Shown here in pieces: positions 1 through 10,200 of a DNA stretch of 64,000 nucleotides. Source of the stretch: Dipteris shenzhenensis (lineage: Eukaryota > Polypodiophyta > Polypodiopsida > Gleicheniales). The stretch lies in the NCBI GenBank assembly GCA_047967505.1, contig CM106538.1; one strand, written 5' to 3'. The stretch's first letter is position 1. The number at the start of each line of letters is the position of its first letter. Position numbers and translations under genes: made by a program. The notes under the pieces are model-generated. The model saw only the letters and a list, made by a program, of their open reading frames with translations. It was not told the origin of the DNA and searched no databases.

Positions 1-81
1 TTATTTCATTCATTTTGGAGGACTATCCAGGCTGAGTACCTTGACATAAAAAGAGAGATCTGGAGCGTACATAGAGATGTT

Positions 82-912
82 TTAAAATGCATAATCTTCA
101 AAGGATGCCTCATCTTGTGGAGGCCCATCAACTGAAAGTAGATTTGCATTTTCTGTCTTTGCTTTGGCTCTGCAAAACTTCTCATTATGGTTGTTCTTGC
201 CACAGTGCTTGCATGGATTAATTTTGAAGCAGTCCTTTGAAAGGTGATTTGTCTTTCCACAGTGATTGCAAGGGGTATACTTGCACTTCTGGACTTTTAC
301 AGCATAAACAGTGTCATTGCCTTTCCTGAGCTCCATATGCCTTTCTTCTTCTTGGAGGGCAGAGATAATACCTTCAAGATTAGGATTAGGAAGTTTTTTC
401 AAAGTGCTAACTATGTGATCATAATCTTCAGGCATACTCTTAAGTAACACTGCCATAGCATCATCTGGAGTAATAGGAGAGTTGATAGAAGCAAGCTGAG
501 TCATAAGACTCCGCATATAGTTGACATGAGCTGCCAAAGTAGTACCACTAGCCATCTTCAATTCAAAGAAAGAGATTTTAAGTGACAGTTTAGAGATGTG
601 AGAGCTAGCACCAAAAATCATGTCAAGCTTCTGCCAAGCTTCTGAAGGAGACTCCAAGTCAGAGATATGGTGAATATAATCATCTCCTAAAGCAAGAGCA
701 ATGATACCATATGATTTTTCTTCTCTAGCCGGATCCCTTGCCGGTCGTGTCGGAGTTGAGGATTCTCCAGCATTAGAGGCCGTAGAAGAAGCGGTAGGAG
801 TAGGTTTGACAAGTCCCCATAGGTTCTCCCTCATCAATGCAAATTTCACCTTCATCTGCCATGTGTGGAAGCCCTTTCCATTGAACTTCTCTAGATTCAA
901 TAGGGTAGCCAT
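82..912 (-). CDS. Ty1/copia Gag protein
   Basis: The 276-residue protein builds the virus-like particle of the element and binds its RNA. I start it at the internal ATG (912), because from there it reads MATLLNLEKFNGKGFHTW, the usual copia Gag N-terminus; the 32 codons upstream look like leader. The central part has the UBN2/retrotran_gag type pattern (W-Q-M-K near residue 18, L-x-S-M-P-E-D-Y-D near 168-176). Two CCHC zinc knuckles follow at about residues 215-228 and 234-247, both C-x2-C-x4-H-x4-C. Gag ends at an ordinary stop before protease, whereas most plant copia elements run gag and pol together. The gag frame itself is open throughout. Confidence 0.88.
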   Translation of the reverse strand: MATLLNLEKFNGKGFHTWQMKVKFALMRENLWGLVKPTPTASSTASNAGESSTPTRPARDPAREEKSYGIIALALGDDYIHHISDLESPSEAWQKLDMIFGASSHISKLSLKISFFELKMASGTTLAAHVNYMRSLMTQLASINSPITPDDAMAVLLKSMPEDYDHIVSTLKKLPNPNLEGIISALQEEERHMELRKGNDTVYAVKVQKCKYTPCNHCGKTNHLSKDCFKINPCKHCGKNNHNEKFCRAKAKTENANLLSVDGPPQDEASFEDYAF

Positions 913-1768
913 GAGAGGGTCTAACCCAGATATTGGGCAGTGTCTATCTCTCTTACAAGGCAAAAAATAACTGAAAGACTTCCAAAATATGAGCACTTGA
1001 TGTAGCAAAGACTAGTGACCAATATTCAATCAATGATGCTTCTTCTTACATGCTTCATAGAAGTGGCTAAAATGAATACTTTCCAATCAAAATCAGGTCT
1101 AGCAATTCAAAACAAAACTGAAGCCACACTTGTACTGAAGTTATTGAAAGTTTCAAAAAACCAGAAATGCTAGAGTAGCATTTTATGTAGCATCATCTTC
1201 AAAAACTTGTCCAAAACTGTCAAAACTAAAAGGTTGAACTTGGAGGGCTTGTAGCTCACTCTTCAAAGAAAGGAAAAGAGGGCTTTTTAAAGCAAAACAA
1301 AGCTCATATACCAGAGAGGGTCCAGCACAGAGGTTGGACGAAATGGTGCGCACTTTTGCCCGGGGGAGTTGCTACAGGCTGAACCTGAGTTTTGGCGATT
1401 TCTCCTTCGTTACTAAACCAAATGACCTGAAAAATGGCTCAAAATCTTTGTCTTGAGGTCGCCCACCTACTCCTAAGAGGGCTCAGGCAATGGTGGAGCA
1501 GGCAGGGAGTATTGAGCAGTAGAAAAAATGGCAAAAAATGCGCTGTTTGGGGAATGGCAGCCACCACAGACGTTTTTTCTTCAATTGCTTGCAGGTGGAA
1601 GTTCGCCCATACTAGAGGAGTTTCCAGCTCAGAGGGTTTGGGCAATGGTCATTTGTAGGTGGAGAACCAAGCTCTCAAAGATTTTAGGAAGAAAGAGGAA
1701 AATGGAGAAGAAGAAGATGAAGAAGAAGAAGATGATGTGCCAGAAATGGGCTCAAGGGGGATCAAAGG

Positions 1769-1780
1769 GCTCTGATACCA
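1769..1780 (-). promoter_or_regulatory. Primer binding site (initiator tRNA-Met type)
   Basis: The minus strand reads TGGTATCAGAGC directly after the LTR. This is the standard plant Ty1/copia binding site complementary to the 3' end of initiator tRNA-Met, from which minus-strand cDNA synthesis is primed. Confidence 0.9.
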
Positions 1781-2077
1781 TGTTGGTAAGCTGAAAGGAA
1801 AGGAAAGAGTGGACACAAACTCAGAATACTTGCATTACTTGCTTGTAGAATGAAGAAGAGTGAGGTCCTTAAGTAGGCACCTCATACATGCTCACTGACA
1901 TCACTGATGACTTCAGAGCTCCACAATCATCTCCTCAATCTGCTCCTAGATTCTCTCAATCATCCTATGTGGCTCTTCCACCACCTAATTGTGCTTGTGG
2001 GCACCTAACTGTGCCTCTAGCACTCACACATAGAAACCAAGGTGTGCCTGAGGCATACACCTTGAGATATCCCAACA
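1781..2077 (-). repeat. 5' LTR of the copia element
   Basis: The 297-bp segment starts TGTTGG and ends CCAACA, a perfect 6-bp inverted terminus, and directly abuts the primer binding site. This is the layout of a Ty1/copia LTR. The 5 bases beyond the outer end are GTTAT, the predicted target-site duplication; the partner copy is off the window. No clear TATA box is seen, although a TACTTAAGGA stretch on the minus strand could serve. Confidence 0.85.
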
Positions 2078-2295
2078 GTTATGAATTTCGGTCTTAAAAC
2101 TAGCCTCTGGAAAACCTTTCAGAGCACCAATATTCTAATATCTTTGTTGAATTTTAGTATGTGTTTCATTGCTGCGAATTGAAGGTCACTAAGTCTTGAC
2201 CCAATGTAGTATAGTGTAGCACTTATTTGAAGGTCACTAAGTCTTGACCCAATGTAGTATAGTGTAGCACTTATTTGAAAATCTCGATATGGAAG
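2078..2295 (+). repeat. Dispersed repeat, copy 1, with an internal 48-bp tandem duplication
   Basis: The sequence from TATGAATTTCGGTCTT onward is closely related to 27475-27645, in the same order and orientation. Two near-identical 48-bp units (2179-2226 and 2227-2274) lie within it; the copy near 27.6 kb has only one. The copia element is inserted at the left end of this copy. Confidence 0.8.
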
Positions 2296-2850
2296 CATCT
2301 CCGGTCTAGATAGGAGAGGATTTGGTACAAAACGCCAGAGCTATCTCTAAAGAGGCAATAGAAACACCCATGGATCTCATTGTAAATAGGACACCTAAAG
2401 ATGAAGTGCTCCTCCGTCTCAACCTCCTGTGTCACATATTGTGCATATGTGCCCCTCCCTGGGTAGGCCCTCTGCTTTGCCGCTCTTGATACAAAGTCTG
2501 CATGAAGAGACACGAAACTACCCAATAGATATCCTCAACGAGTGGGGTAAGTGGACCTACATTTATCCTAGTGGGTCGATGAAACCCTCCTCTATGATAT
2601 GTAAGCAGTGATTCTTGTAGAAGTTGAGCTTCACTAGAAGCTCGTGCGGTCCCAATCAAGTCCGAAATGTGTGTAGCTGAAAAGATCCTCATGGATTACC
2701 TGGTTGACCTCGTGTGATCGGAGGGGAGAAAATAGAGCATTTATACTGTACTGGAAGGGAGAGAGCCTATCCATGTGGAGCCCCAATTGCTCAAAATGAT
2801 TGGATACCCACTTGAGCCGAAAGCTTGGGAAGTGATACCATTGGGTGGAC
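2285..2850 (-). pseudogene. Decayed non-LTR reverse transcriptase C-terminus (zinc-knuckle tail)
   Basis: The minus strand around 2375-2450 encodes ETEEHFIFRCPIYNEI. This fits the C-terminal tail of many LINE-type reverse transcriptases and their host-domesticated relatives (C-x2-C, then E-T-E-x-H-F-x2-x-C-P-x-Y). The expected upstream C-x2-C is present as C-T-I-C-D but in another frame, so at least one frameshift separates the two halves. Further upstream, up to about 2850, fragments of open frame look compatible with the low-identity region before the knuckle but cannot be assigned. No polymerase motif is in the window. Confidence 0.5.
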
Positions 2851-2859
2851 AACTTGAAG

Positions 2860-3870
2860 GATTGGTGAAAAGAGCAATGAGAAGATTACGTTACAAGGAC
2901 CGATGAAAAGAGAAATGAGAAGATTGGGTTTAAAAAACTCTACCTATTTAGATGTAGAGGAGAGATTCTCAAATCTAGATATTTGATGGGCTTGTTGATA
3001 AGGAGGATGGCCTACCCCTAAACCTTCCAAGAACTAGTATTATATTTGAAAGGGATTATGAAGGTAGCTTAACTCCTCCTGCTTATCCTTCTTCCATTTT
3101 TCCATGAGTACAAGGAGGACATTCTTTGAATGTGGTTGCTTCACTTGCATCATAGAGAGGGTATTCCCCTCGTTCCTATTTTCCCTGCTTGGATCTAATT
3201 GTTTGGTCTTCTTATAATATACTTTCTTGTGCAGATGGAGTAAGCTCAAAGGTTTATTGACCATGAAGATGCAGATGAGGAAGATGAGGCCCGTAAGAGG
3301 ATTTACTTTTAGCAGTACAAGGAATAGGAGAGTAGCAAGAAACTGATGTCAAGAGTTCGTGATTAGATTCACAACAATGTTGTAGAATGGCATAGGCCTA
3401 TAAAATATGTGGGGAGCTTGAACACAGAGCTTGTAAATAGTAAAGTTTAAAAATACAAACATGCAACACTAACAATGTATATACATATTATATGCAGGAC
3501 TTAAGTGCCTTTGCTCAAAAGAAATTCTTATACATTGTAGATATTAGTCTACGTAGACCAATCTAATGCATGGAAAGGTGTTTAAAAAGGTTTTATCCAA
3601 AATCAAACATATGTCAAGTAGACACACAACCATTTGGAGAGGATGCTCAAAAGGACAATGTCTACAAGAGGCATGTCATTTTCAATGCCCAAGTAATGGT
3701 GGAATATCTCCTTGCAAACTCTTCCCAATAACTCACGTCCAATAAAAGTATCTACAACACAATTTCCCTCTGCCATGAATGTGCTCACCAGCCATCGATG
3801 AGTACATCGTGTTAGGAAAGATAAATTGTGTTTCATGTGCTTGCATGATCTAGATTTACTTGAAAAAAGC
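2860..3870. other. Stretch without a recognisable gene
   Basis: The plus strand at about 3240-3430 has an acidic coding-like run (D-H-E-D-A-D-E-E-D-E) followed by E-W-H-R-P-I-K-Y and two stops, probably a decayed coding fragment of unknown origin. A 77-residue minus-strand open frame at 3603-3836 is not recognised. Nothing else stands out. Confidence 0.3.
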
Positions 3871-6000
3871 CATTGATCATTCTGAGCCCTTCTTAGGTGC
3901 CACCCAACTCAGGGTCCCTTGGAGTCAAAGTGGACTCAAAACAAGGGCTCTATGGAGCCCCATTTTGATGTGTCCTTGTAAACATTCAAAATGGGATTCG
4001 GATAGCCATTTTTCCACCCCCTTCAATCCCATTTTCTCCTCTGTTTGAGGCCAAATGGGAAACAATCCAAGGATTACACTTTTGGTGGGCACAGTGGACT
4101 ACCATAGCTAGCACTGTCCTTGCTTTTGACTCCTCCTCCCAAAAGTGTCATTTTAGTTGGCAGCACTACATCCAGTGTTCCTCCATCGATCCATAATAAG
4201 AAAACTCACAGGTCCAAAGTATCACTCCAACTCCTCAAAACATAGCTCAAAATAGGGGCTATTTTGTTGTGCACATAAATTAGGACACATTTTGATGCCC
4301 AAGAGGGAAAAAATCAGAATCCCTTCGAGCTGAAGTGGCCTCAAAACAAGACTCTTTGTAGCCCCATTTTAAATGGCACTAGTGCATATCCAAATTTGAC
4401 TTTGGAGAGCCCCTATTTTCCACCTCCGTTGACCCCCTTTGTTGTTGTGTTTGAGGGTAAAGGGGGAACAATTCACAATCCCCTTATGTCAAAGTTGCCT
4501 CAAAACAAGACTCTTTGGACCCTTGTTTTGATGTGTGCTAGTGCACATTCAAAACCAAATTTGGAGAGTTCCTATTTTCCACCCCCTTCAATCCTCATTG
4601 CCAGTATGTTTGAGACCCAAGTGGAAACAATTTAGGCTCCCATCGGGTCGAAGTGGCCCCAAAACAAAACTCTCTGGAGCCCCATTTTTATGTACACTAA
4701 TGCACATCCAAAACGGGCTTCCAAGAGCTTTTTTCATCTCCCTTTGATATTCATTGCCCCTAAGTTTGAGGTCCAAAATGGAACAAATCAAAATACCCTC
4801 ATGACACTGTCAAAGTTTCCTCTAAATATGACTCTTTAGAGCCCCATTTTATGTTCACCAATGCACATCCAAAACCGAGTTTAGAGATCTCTTATTTTTT
4901 GCCCCATTTCATCCCCATTGCCTTCATTATCAAGAACAATTCAAGGTCCCTTTTGGTCAAAGTAACCTTCAAATACGACTCTTTGAAGCCTCATTTTGAA
5001 GTGCGCTAGTGCACATCCAAACCAAGATTCAAAGAACTCCTATTTTCCACCCATTCGACCCCTATCACCCTTATGTTTGAGGCCTAAGGGGAAACAAATC
5101 ACGTTCCCTCTAGGTCAAAGTGGCCTCAAAACAAGACTCTTTGGAGTCCCAAATTGATATGTGCTCATGGACATCCACAATGGGCTTTGGAGAGCTCCTA
5201 TTTTCCATCCCCTTTGATCCCCATTGCCCCTATGTCCGAGGCCTAAAATGGAACAAACCAAATTACCCTCAGGATGAACTTGCCTCAAAATAAAGACTCT
5301 TTCAAGTCTCGCTTTGATATATGCTAGTGCACCTCTAAAACTGAGTTTAGAGAGTCCCTATTTTGCACCCCTTCACTCCCCATTTACCCTATGATGTTCA
5401 AGGCCTAAGGGGAAAAATTTTAGGGTCCCTTTGGATCAAAGTGGCCTTAATACAAGACTCTTGCAAGCCCCCTTTTGATGTGTCCTAGCACACATCCAAA
5501 ATAAGACTTCTAAGCCCCATTTTAATGTGACATCCTAGCACACATCCAAAATAAGCCTCTTAGAGCTCCTATTTTCCACCCGCTTTAATCCCCATTACCT
5601 CTATGTTCGAGGCCCTAGGGGGATTTCATGGTCCCTTTGGGTCAGCATGGCCTCAAAAAGGGACTCTTCAGAGCTCAAATATGATGTGAGCTATTGCACA
5701 TCTAAACCCACTCTGATCCCCGTTTCCCTGGTGTTTGAATTCTAAGGTGGAATAATCTTAGGCTTCTTCAGGTTGAAGTTGCCTCAAAATAGGACTCATT
5801 AGAGCACCATTTTGATGTGCGCTAATGCACATCCAAAATGGGCTTCCGAGAGTTTCTATTTTACACTGCCTTCATTCCCCATTGCCCCTATGTTTGAGGC
5901 CTAAGGGAGAACAATTCATGGTCCATTAGGGTCAAAATATAATCAAAACAAGAATCTTTAGAGCACCATTTTATGTGTGCTTGAGCACATCCAAAATGAG
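3870..6000 (+). repeat. Satellite-like tandem array, ~158-bp degenerate monomer
   Basis: The anchor phrase for a monomer is 'gagccccattttgatgtg' followed by a near-palindrome around CTAG. It recurs near 3950, 4358, 4515, 4673, 4836, 4984, 5141, 5302, 5461, 5512 (short unit), 5665, 5790 and 5957. Most spacings are 148-167 bp, close to 158. Monomers are well diverged from each other. About 210 bp of unrelated sequence at 4085-4295 interrupts the array. The right end is cut by the LTR of element M at 6001. Related blocks lie at 29220-29780 (inverted) and 31010-33490. Confidence 0.85.
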
Positions 6001-6484
6001 TGTTGGCTCTTTCCTGCAGCTTCTGTAGGAAGAGCAGGGTATTCCTAATATGCAGGGTTCCGAGGCTTTTTGTCACCTACAAATATATCGGGGTTGTTGT
6101 TTGTAGTATACGTGTAGCTTAGGCCCTTGAGTCGTGTTCCCGTGAGAGACGTAGGCTTAACTGTGGTAAGTAAACATAGTGCATGCATGTGTAAAAGGAA
6201 CGTGTATCATCATGGTTGAGGTAATGAAGGCTTTCGTCTTCATTAGGTTTAGGAGGAGTTTAAGGGTTAGGAGGAGGTTCCACGGTTTAGAAGAGATTCC
6301 AGGATTAGAAGGAGTTCCAAGGTTTAGAAGGAGGTTCCAAGGTTTAGAAGGAGGTTCCAGAGTTTAGAAGAGGTTCCAAGGTTAAGAGTAGAGTACATGG
6401 TGGAGAACTCGTCTCCCTTGTGGATCATGGAGGTTAAGGGTTGAGGAACTAAGGGTTTAGGGGGAGCATAGGAGTGGGAGAGGA

Positions 6485-6710
6485 AGAAGGTGTAAGAGCA
6501 TGGGGGAAAGAAGAGAGAGGAGGAAGGAGGAAGGAGGAGGAGGGAGGAGGAGAAGGGAGGAGGAGGGAGGAGGAGGAGGGAGAGGGAGGAGGAGAAGGAG
6601 GAGGGAGGAGGAGGAGGAGGAGAAGGGAGGAGGAGAAGGGAGGAGGAGGAGGAGGAAGAGGAGAAAGAGGGAGGAGGAGAAGGGAGGAGGAGGAGGGAGG
6701 ATGAGAGGGA
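6485..6710. repeat. (GGA/AGG)n purine tract inside the M LTR
   Basis: About 225 bp are almost pure G and A on plus (TCC-rich on minus). Both B LTR copies have the same type of tract in the same LTR position. Long open frames across it on both strands are composition artefacts. Confidence 0.9.
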
Positions 6711-6880
6711 GAGGATGGGTTGCAAGGTTGGAGAAGAGGGGAGGAGGAGTTGCAAGGTTAGGACATGCTTTTGAATGTGGAGTGCAAGGAAGCATGGACA
6801 CTTGAGACAATTGCTTGGAATACCAAAGTAGAACTCAACACAATGCCCAAAAGAGTGTGGGATTCATTCCATTGTGGGGT

Positions 6881-6887
6881 ATTTATA
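6881..6887 (-). promoter_or_regulatory. TATA box of the M LTR promoter
   Basis: The minus strand reads TATAAAT followed about 12 bp later by CAATGGAATGAA. Element B has the same pair at 51140-51147, so the block is conserved between the two copies and probably marks the U3/R promoter. Confidence 0.6.
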
Positions 6888-6951
6888 CAAGTTGGAGAGC
6901 TTCTCTCTCTGCATGTAGGAATTGTAAGACATTCTCTCTCTACATGTAGAA

Positions 6952-7215
6952 CTTGCATATAGAACTCGCATGTAGGAGTTGCATGTAGAACTCGCATGTA
7001 GGAGTTGCATGTAGAACTCGCATGTAGGAGTTGCATATAGAACTCGCATGTAGGAGTTGCATGTAGGAGTTGCATGTAGAACTCGCATGTAGGAGTTGCA
7101 TGTAGAACTTGCATGGAGAAGTCACATGTAGGAGTTGCATGTCGAACTCGTATGTAGGAGTTGCATGCAAAACTCGCATGTAGAACTCGCATGTAGGAAT
7201 CGTTATGTAGAACTT
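6952..7215. repeat. 13-bp tandem repeat in the U3 part of the M LTR
   Basis: Two alternating 13-bp units, gcatgtagaactc and gcatgtaggagtt, repeat for about 260 bp with few changes. They lie immediately upstream of the TATA box in the direction of LTR transcription, which is where enhancer repeats of plant LTRs often sit. Element B has a different repeat in the same place. Confidence 0.85.
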
Positions 7216-7241
7216 GCATGTCGAACATGCAAGTTGGATTT

Positions 7242-10200
7242 CTAAGAGGGATTATTTCTAGCCTTATGCAAGTATAAGCGGAGCTTTGCTGCTACTCTAC
7301 ACACACATTCTGTTCTATCTAAGTCCATGTTGGCACAGAGACAACATACTCTCGGGTCCATTTTATTACCTATCCTCAGGTTATGGCTTATTGCAAGCAC
7401 GTACCTGCATTGCCATGCCTTTAGTCTAGTGGCTGTGGAACTTGTGTCATCCCAGTTAATCCTGTTGATTTTCTCAAATAGAGATATGTGGCGTGCATCT
7501 AAGAAGATCACTCTTTGATAGAGTCGGCTTGTAATTTGAGCATTGATCTGTTCATTGGGATTGAAACTGAGTGGAGGCAAATGGGAATCGAGGTAACATG
7601 GGACCTCTAGAATCAATTCCAATGTTTTATATAATATAGCACTTAGGTGAAGAAAGCGATCAATGTTGCCGCGCATTATTTGCTCATGCTGTTGAAGTGC
7701 TTGGACCATTGTGCCTTGGATATTCCATTCTACACCAGAGTATGGCTCGATCATTGGCCAATTAATGGTTTGTTCTTCATCCAAAGTGTGTATGTTGGCT
7801 TCCCATTTTTTATGCCATGGATTTGCATAGAACTTGGGATGGGTTCTGAGACATGGAGGTGCACGTAGGTACTCCTTCAAGAAGATTACATCAAAGACTT
7901 GGGGTAGGGCAAATTAGTTGTGGATCCAACTTGCTAATCCAACCTTCACTAATTTGACGGTGACGAAGGTTGGTAGGAAAGTTGTCTAGGGTCCATCCAC
8001 CTCGAGTTTTCATATCAAGATATTTGCTCCAAATTTCCTTGATGGGGTTACTGGGAAGTGGTATCTCATCAAAATCATACCCATCATTGGAACTTGGCAT
8101 AGGAGTACGAATTGGATTATCCGGATCCTGATATTCAAAATCAAATACTGTGTCATTTTCTGCTAATGGAAGCATAAGTAGTGTCAGAGGCAATGACAGG
8201 GCAGGGAGAGAATCTGGGGACATGGGGGAGGAATATGGAAGAGTGTTAGTTGCGGAAGGGGGAGTAGAGGGGAGGGGGGGAAGAACTAGGCAAATGGTTT
8301 GAGTAGCTTGTGGTAATCCTCAAGGGTAGGATTAGCAAGGGAGGGGAAGAAGCTAGGTGTGAGGGGCTCATAAGTTTGTGACTGTTGGGTTAGTTGAAAA
8401 TGATGAGAGGCATGAGCAAAGAGACGGTGGAGGGAACAGATGGTAGGATGGAGCTCGGGGAAGGTTAAGAGGGTGGTAGCAGCAAGGGTGAGTGAGGCTA
8501 TGAGGTTGGTAGAAAGAGTGGTTAGATATGGGAAGTTGGATGTGAGATAGGCCCTGTCATCTTCTGACACTTCTTTTTGCTGGTGCGATGGGATCATCAG
8601 CTGCATGGGGGGATGTCGGTTATGTCGTGCCTTGCAAATAATAGTGATGGCCTTAGTAGCAATGGCAACAAACCTGCAATAACCCTAAGCAGAGGACTAC
8701 CCATGAGGCATACATATGTGATGAAAGCATCTATCGTGAGTGCTATAAACCCGGCATGTGTAGACAGGTAGAAGATATTTTTCTCATCTTCGGATAAGTC
8801 TTGGCACAAATTATGCACAGGGTTTTGGTTCCTATGGAACGTTCCCATTTGATTGTTGGATGAGCAAATATGATCTTGATTTAGAGGTGCTTCCATTGGA
8901 TAAACACTCGTGCATTGAGGTGATCTTCCACTTGTAGAGTAGCCACAAGCTCTTGGTACACCACCGTTGTGCATTGTAGTGGGGCTTCATTGGTGTTGTC
9001 TTCCAATGCCTCATTGTTGTGCATTATCAATTGGAGTTCAAGCTTGGAGATGATTATCTTTTGGGAGTGCATCTCATTCTTTTTTTCTTTGTATTGCTGG
9101 TAGATGGTTGTATATGCCTCCTTAAGCTTTCTCATTTGCAAGGTGACCTTTGCCTATTGAAGAATGTCTTCAGTGGTATTGGACCATTGGTCCAAGACTT
9201 GTGCTTGTGAAGTGATGGTCTCTTGAGTGGTAGCAAATTTGTCCTTTAAGATTTTTCATTCCCTTGTAAGCTCGTCAATGCTGAAGGCACGTACTGCTAA
9301 TGTCTTCAAGCTTGTCTTTGCAATCCTGGAGCTCTTCTTCTTTGTGAATTAGAGTGAGTCGAGCTTGTGCCACTACCTCTGTCTATTGAGCATGTGCGGA
9401 TGTCAGGGAGTTATAGTAGGTCTGTAGGATTGCCGTTGCTTGTACTGCTGCTATCAGCTGTGTTTGACTTTGGTGGAGGTTGGAGGTCACATCCCTCACT
9501 GCCTTCTCTTGAGCTTGGAGAGCTTGGTTCATGCACACTTCTTATACCTCCTTCTCATCTATCTGTGCTCGAAGTGCCTTGACCTCTATGGCAATTGCCT
9601 GGAATTGGTCTTCGATTTTTGTTGTAGTTTGTCTGTCTAATTCTCTTGCATATTCTTCCTTGGCCAAGCTAGTGAATAGTTGTGACATTTGGATCATTTG
9701 GCTAGCTTGATGTTGGAGAATGACAGATGGTGATGAGGTATGGTGATACTGCTGATACAAGTGGTGCCCATGTAGCCATCCTGATGATTGTTTAGTACTT
9801 GGGGGAGGTTGTTCCAATGGAATTTCAGTCCCTTGTGTACAATAGTCATAATGTTAATTTGGCACTAACTCCCCTTGTGGCTCATCGATTAGCATGGCAT
9901 CGATGGGCGGTTCTATAACCTCAGGCTCTGGTGCCGATCTTTCCTCGGGCTTTGGTTGCTGCTGTTGTTAGAGATATATTGGTTGCAGTTGTGCACCGAG
10001 CTGTAGCATCTCATGGGACAATTCCTGAATCCTGATCTCTAGAATAGGTATTTCTTCTAAGGCATCTGCACTTATCAATGTGATAGTAGGAGAAATTGGT
10101 GACAGCTCCCATACTGGTGAGAAGGGTATGTCCAACTCCTCAATTGGTTTTGGTAACTAGGGCAGAGTCATATCTCTTTCTTGTAGTTCTTTTTTGATGA

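Larger units (their letters stand above)
1..2077 (-). mobile_element. Ty1/copia LTR retrotransposon, 5' portion (runs off the left edge)
   Basis: Read on the minus strand the order is 5' LTR (1781-2077), initiator-tRNA-type primer binding site (1769-1780), leader (913-1768) and gag (82-912). The remaining pol and 3' LTR would lie left of base 1. The element sits inside a dispersed repeat that resumes at 2078 and has a second copy at 27475-27645. Just after gag, the minus-strand frame ending at base 6 reads S-A-W-I-V, as at the start of copia protease, but the expected D-S-G does not follow and a stop comes within a few codons. The copy therefore looks defective, although only a few codons are visible. 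The leader (over 800 bases) shows no ORF I recognise. Confidence 0.88.
6001..7227 (-). repeat. 3' LTR of element M
   Basis: On the plus strand the LTR begins TGTTGG at 6001 and probably ends CGAACA at 7227, near-matching inverted termini. Only 14 bp separates it from the end of the extra ORF. Reading minus, it contains a 13-bp-unit tandem repeat (7215-6952), a TATA box (6887-6881), a CAATGGAATGAA block and a long TCC-rich tract (6710-6485). A run of 'ctaaaccttggaac' repeats (about 6400-6240) and a GAAAGCC block follow. The TATA block, TCC tract and downstream part align with the LTR copies of element B at 45157-45706 and 51130-51820. The inner boundary is less certain than the outer one. Confidence 0.75.

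Noticed and set aside
6324-6810. Pro/Ser/Leu-rich and Gly/Glu-rich open frames over the GGA tract
   Set aside because: They exist on both strands only because the tract lacks stop codons; it is LTR sequence.
6758-7228. Open frames of repeated Y-M-R-V-L-H-A-T-P-T-C
   Set aside because: Translation of the 13-bp LTR repeat, not a protein.
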